IMG/VR virus record: IMGVR_UViG_3300031857_000485
Location: 1-39,797 of that record
DNA length: 39,797 bases
From: a virus
Strand: one strand, 5' to 3'
The notes below the pieces were generated by a model, which was given only the letters and a program-made list of their open reading frames with translations, did no database searches and was not told the DNA's origin. The position numbers were made by a program, and so were the translations under genes. Positions 39,146-39,797 of the stretch are shown in pieces. Positions within the stretch are counted from its first letter, which is position 1. Each line of letters starts with the position of its first letter.

Positions 39146-39186
39146 AGTATAGCCCGGACCAGTCGTAAAGTCAAGAACTATTTTTT
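39146..39186 (-). promoter_or_regulatory. Promoter for giant RNA candidate 1 and its operon
   Basis: -35 TTGACT (39169-39174), spacer of 17 and -10 TATACT (39146-39151), with AAAAAATAGTTC directly upstream. The TGA within the -35 is the stop codon of the 39171 gene. The start site should be about 39139. The initial transcribed GTAAGGAC matches that of the ligB promoter. Confidence 0.9.
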
Positions 39187-39395
39187 GAATTATTGAAGTC
39201 AACCGCTAGTTGGTAAAGGAGTTGTTTTTGCTCACTAGGGGTCAGAAACTTATAAGGATCGTAAAGACAGAAATCACCAGGGCTGCGTGGCCCTTCGGTT
39301 AGGAAAATCGTATCTTTAGGAAAATCTGTGGAGTTAGTAATTACCCCAAAATCTATCTGCTTACTTCCAATATTGTGGACTATGACCTTCATCAT
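39171..39395 (-). CDS. Hypothetical protein (74 residues)
   Basis: The start is MMKVIVHNIGSKQIDFGVIT, with two adjacent ATGs exactly where the promoter at 39402 would start transcription, so it is probably leaderless. It has an alpha/beta pattern with a C-terminal helix (TPSEQKQLLYQLAVDF). The final NNSKNSS is dictated by the promoter cassette that overlaps its stop. I do not recognise the family. Confidence 0.6.
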   Translation of the reverse strand: MMKVIVHNIGSKQIDFGVITNSTDFPKDTIFLTEGPRSPGDFCLYDPYKFLTPSEQKQLLYQLAVDFNNSKNSS

Positions 39396-39401
39396 TTAAG
39401 T

Positions 39402-39442
39402 AGTATCCCACATCCCGAGACCAAAGTCAAGAACTATTTTTC
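39402..39442 (-). promoter_or_regulatory. Promoter for the 39395 gene, leaderless geometry
   Basis: -35 TTGACT (39425-39430), spacer 17 and -10 GATACT (39402-39407), with AAAAATAGTTC upstream whose TAG ends the previous gene (39434-39436). Six bases (ACTTAA) separate the -10 from ATG, the same arrangement as at 25322. Confidence 0.8.
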
Positions 39443-39733
39443 GAAGTAGTTAATAGGAGCCTGACCAGGATTGGTCGTAATTGCGTAGGCGTGCTTACTA
39501 GAGTCTGTGGAAGATTCATACCAGCTACCAATCCAGTGGTACCCCTCTGGTATAGTATCTCCAGTATTAACCACTAGAAATTCCCAGTTAGCTGGAATCC
39601 CCTCCGTAGGATCATGTTCTACCCAAACATAAGGTGCGCCAGCTTGCTGGTCTACCTTTATGATTTTGGCGGGCATACCGAGGTCCATAGTAGTTGCGTT
39701 AACTATGGGGAACTTCCAGATAAGTCTAGCCAT
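39434..39733 (-). CDS. Conserved phage protein (DUF7352-like)
   Basis: This 99-residue protein begins MARLIWKFPIVNATTMDLG, then MPAKIIKVDQQAGAPYVWVE, LVVNTGDTIPEGYHWIGSW and HAYAITTNPG. I recognise the 'x-W-K-(F/Y)-P, then MP, then GTG-x-x-IP' pattern as a family of small phage proteins without known function. Its ATG overlaps the upstream stop (TAATG). Confidence 0.6.
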   Translation of the reverse strand: MARLIWKFPIVNATTMDLGMPAKIIKVDQQAGAPYVWVEHDPTEGIPANWEFLVVNTGDTIPEGYHWIGSWYESSTDSSKHAYAITTNPGQAPINYFEK

Positions 39734-39797
39734 TATTTCTTTTCTGCTTTCGCATAAGCGTGCCAGACGAAAACACCGTCAAGCCACGTTCCTAGAA
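39733..39797 (-). CDS. Partial CDS, C-terminal 20 residues
   Basis: This is an open frame entering from the right edge and ending LGTWLDGVFVWHAYAKAEKK. The stop overlaps the next gene's ATG, which supports it as real. It ends with a hydrophobic/aromatic stretch and a lysine-rich tail. Nothing more can be said from the part visible. Confidence 0.5.
   Translation of the reverse strand, partial: LGTWLDGVFVWHAYAKAEKK

Overview
This window is a stretch of a tailed double-stranded DNA bacteriophage genome, about 40% GC by eye. The replication genes broadly follow the order of the early D-gene region of coliphage T5: DNA-binding protein, split NAD-dependent ligase, DnaB-type helicase, primase, family A polymerase, D10-type helicase, SSB-like protein, SbcD/SbcC pair, resolvase-like nuclease and flap exonuclease. 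I therefore read it as a distant T5-like phage. The host is probably Gram-negative, because two lipoproteins, Shine-Dalgarno sites and near-consensus sigma70 promoters are visible. The host itself cannot be named from the sequence. Deoxynucleotide genes (nrdA, nrdB, thyX), peptide deformylase, two 2-oxoglutarate oxygenases, a radical SAM protein and several methyltransferases resemble the accessory load of environmental phages.

Layout. 1-3348 (+ strand): the end of a proline-rich collagen-like fibre gene, small tail-associated and hypothetical genes, a lipoprotein, a BTLCP-type cysteine peptidase and a prolyl-hydroxylase-like oxygenase. These meet the minus-strand genes at a perfect bidirectional terminator (3351-3382). 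3385-21324 (- strand): nucleotide metabolism, recombination and replication. 21325-26788 (- strand): thyX, small membrane peptides, radical SAM/SPASM protein, GIY-YIG-like protein, second oxygenase, a 37-residue Bfd-like [2Fe-2S] protein, the ligase adenylation subunit and small conserved phage proteins including a PC4-like protein. 26806-27852: three unusual tRNA-like genes, a coiled-coil protein and a possible regulatory leader. 27837-36157 (- strand): methyltransferases, a GH130-like propeller protein, a glycosyltransferase and tail-fibre genes, among them a 1139-residue threonine-rich collagen-like fibre. 36196-39139 (- strand): two roughly 0.9-1.1 kb regions without convincing genes but dense in perfect hairpins and long-range helices, read as giant structured noncoding RNAs. 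They flank two small genes, a tRNA-Ser-like gene and a 49-residue ORF. 39171-39797: small early-type hypothetical genes.

How it fits together. Seven near-identical promoters (TTGACW, 17 bases, TATACT-like) drive the minus strand. Five share the upstream block AAAATAGTTC directly before the -35, and in all five this cassette also supplies the stop codon of the preceding gene. Most genes within a transcript overlap by 1 to 30 bases, suggesting translational coupling. One transcript from 39139 could run through both large RNAs, the tRNA-like gene and three small genes to the intrinsic terminator at 36196-36227. The most noteworthy items are the paired giant RNAs, the stop-codon promoter cassette, the group of structurally abnormal tRNA genes, the Bfd-like microprotein, and the pairing of collagen-like fibres with candidate hydroxylation and glycosylation enzymes.
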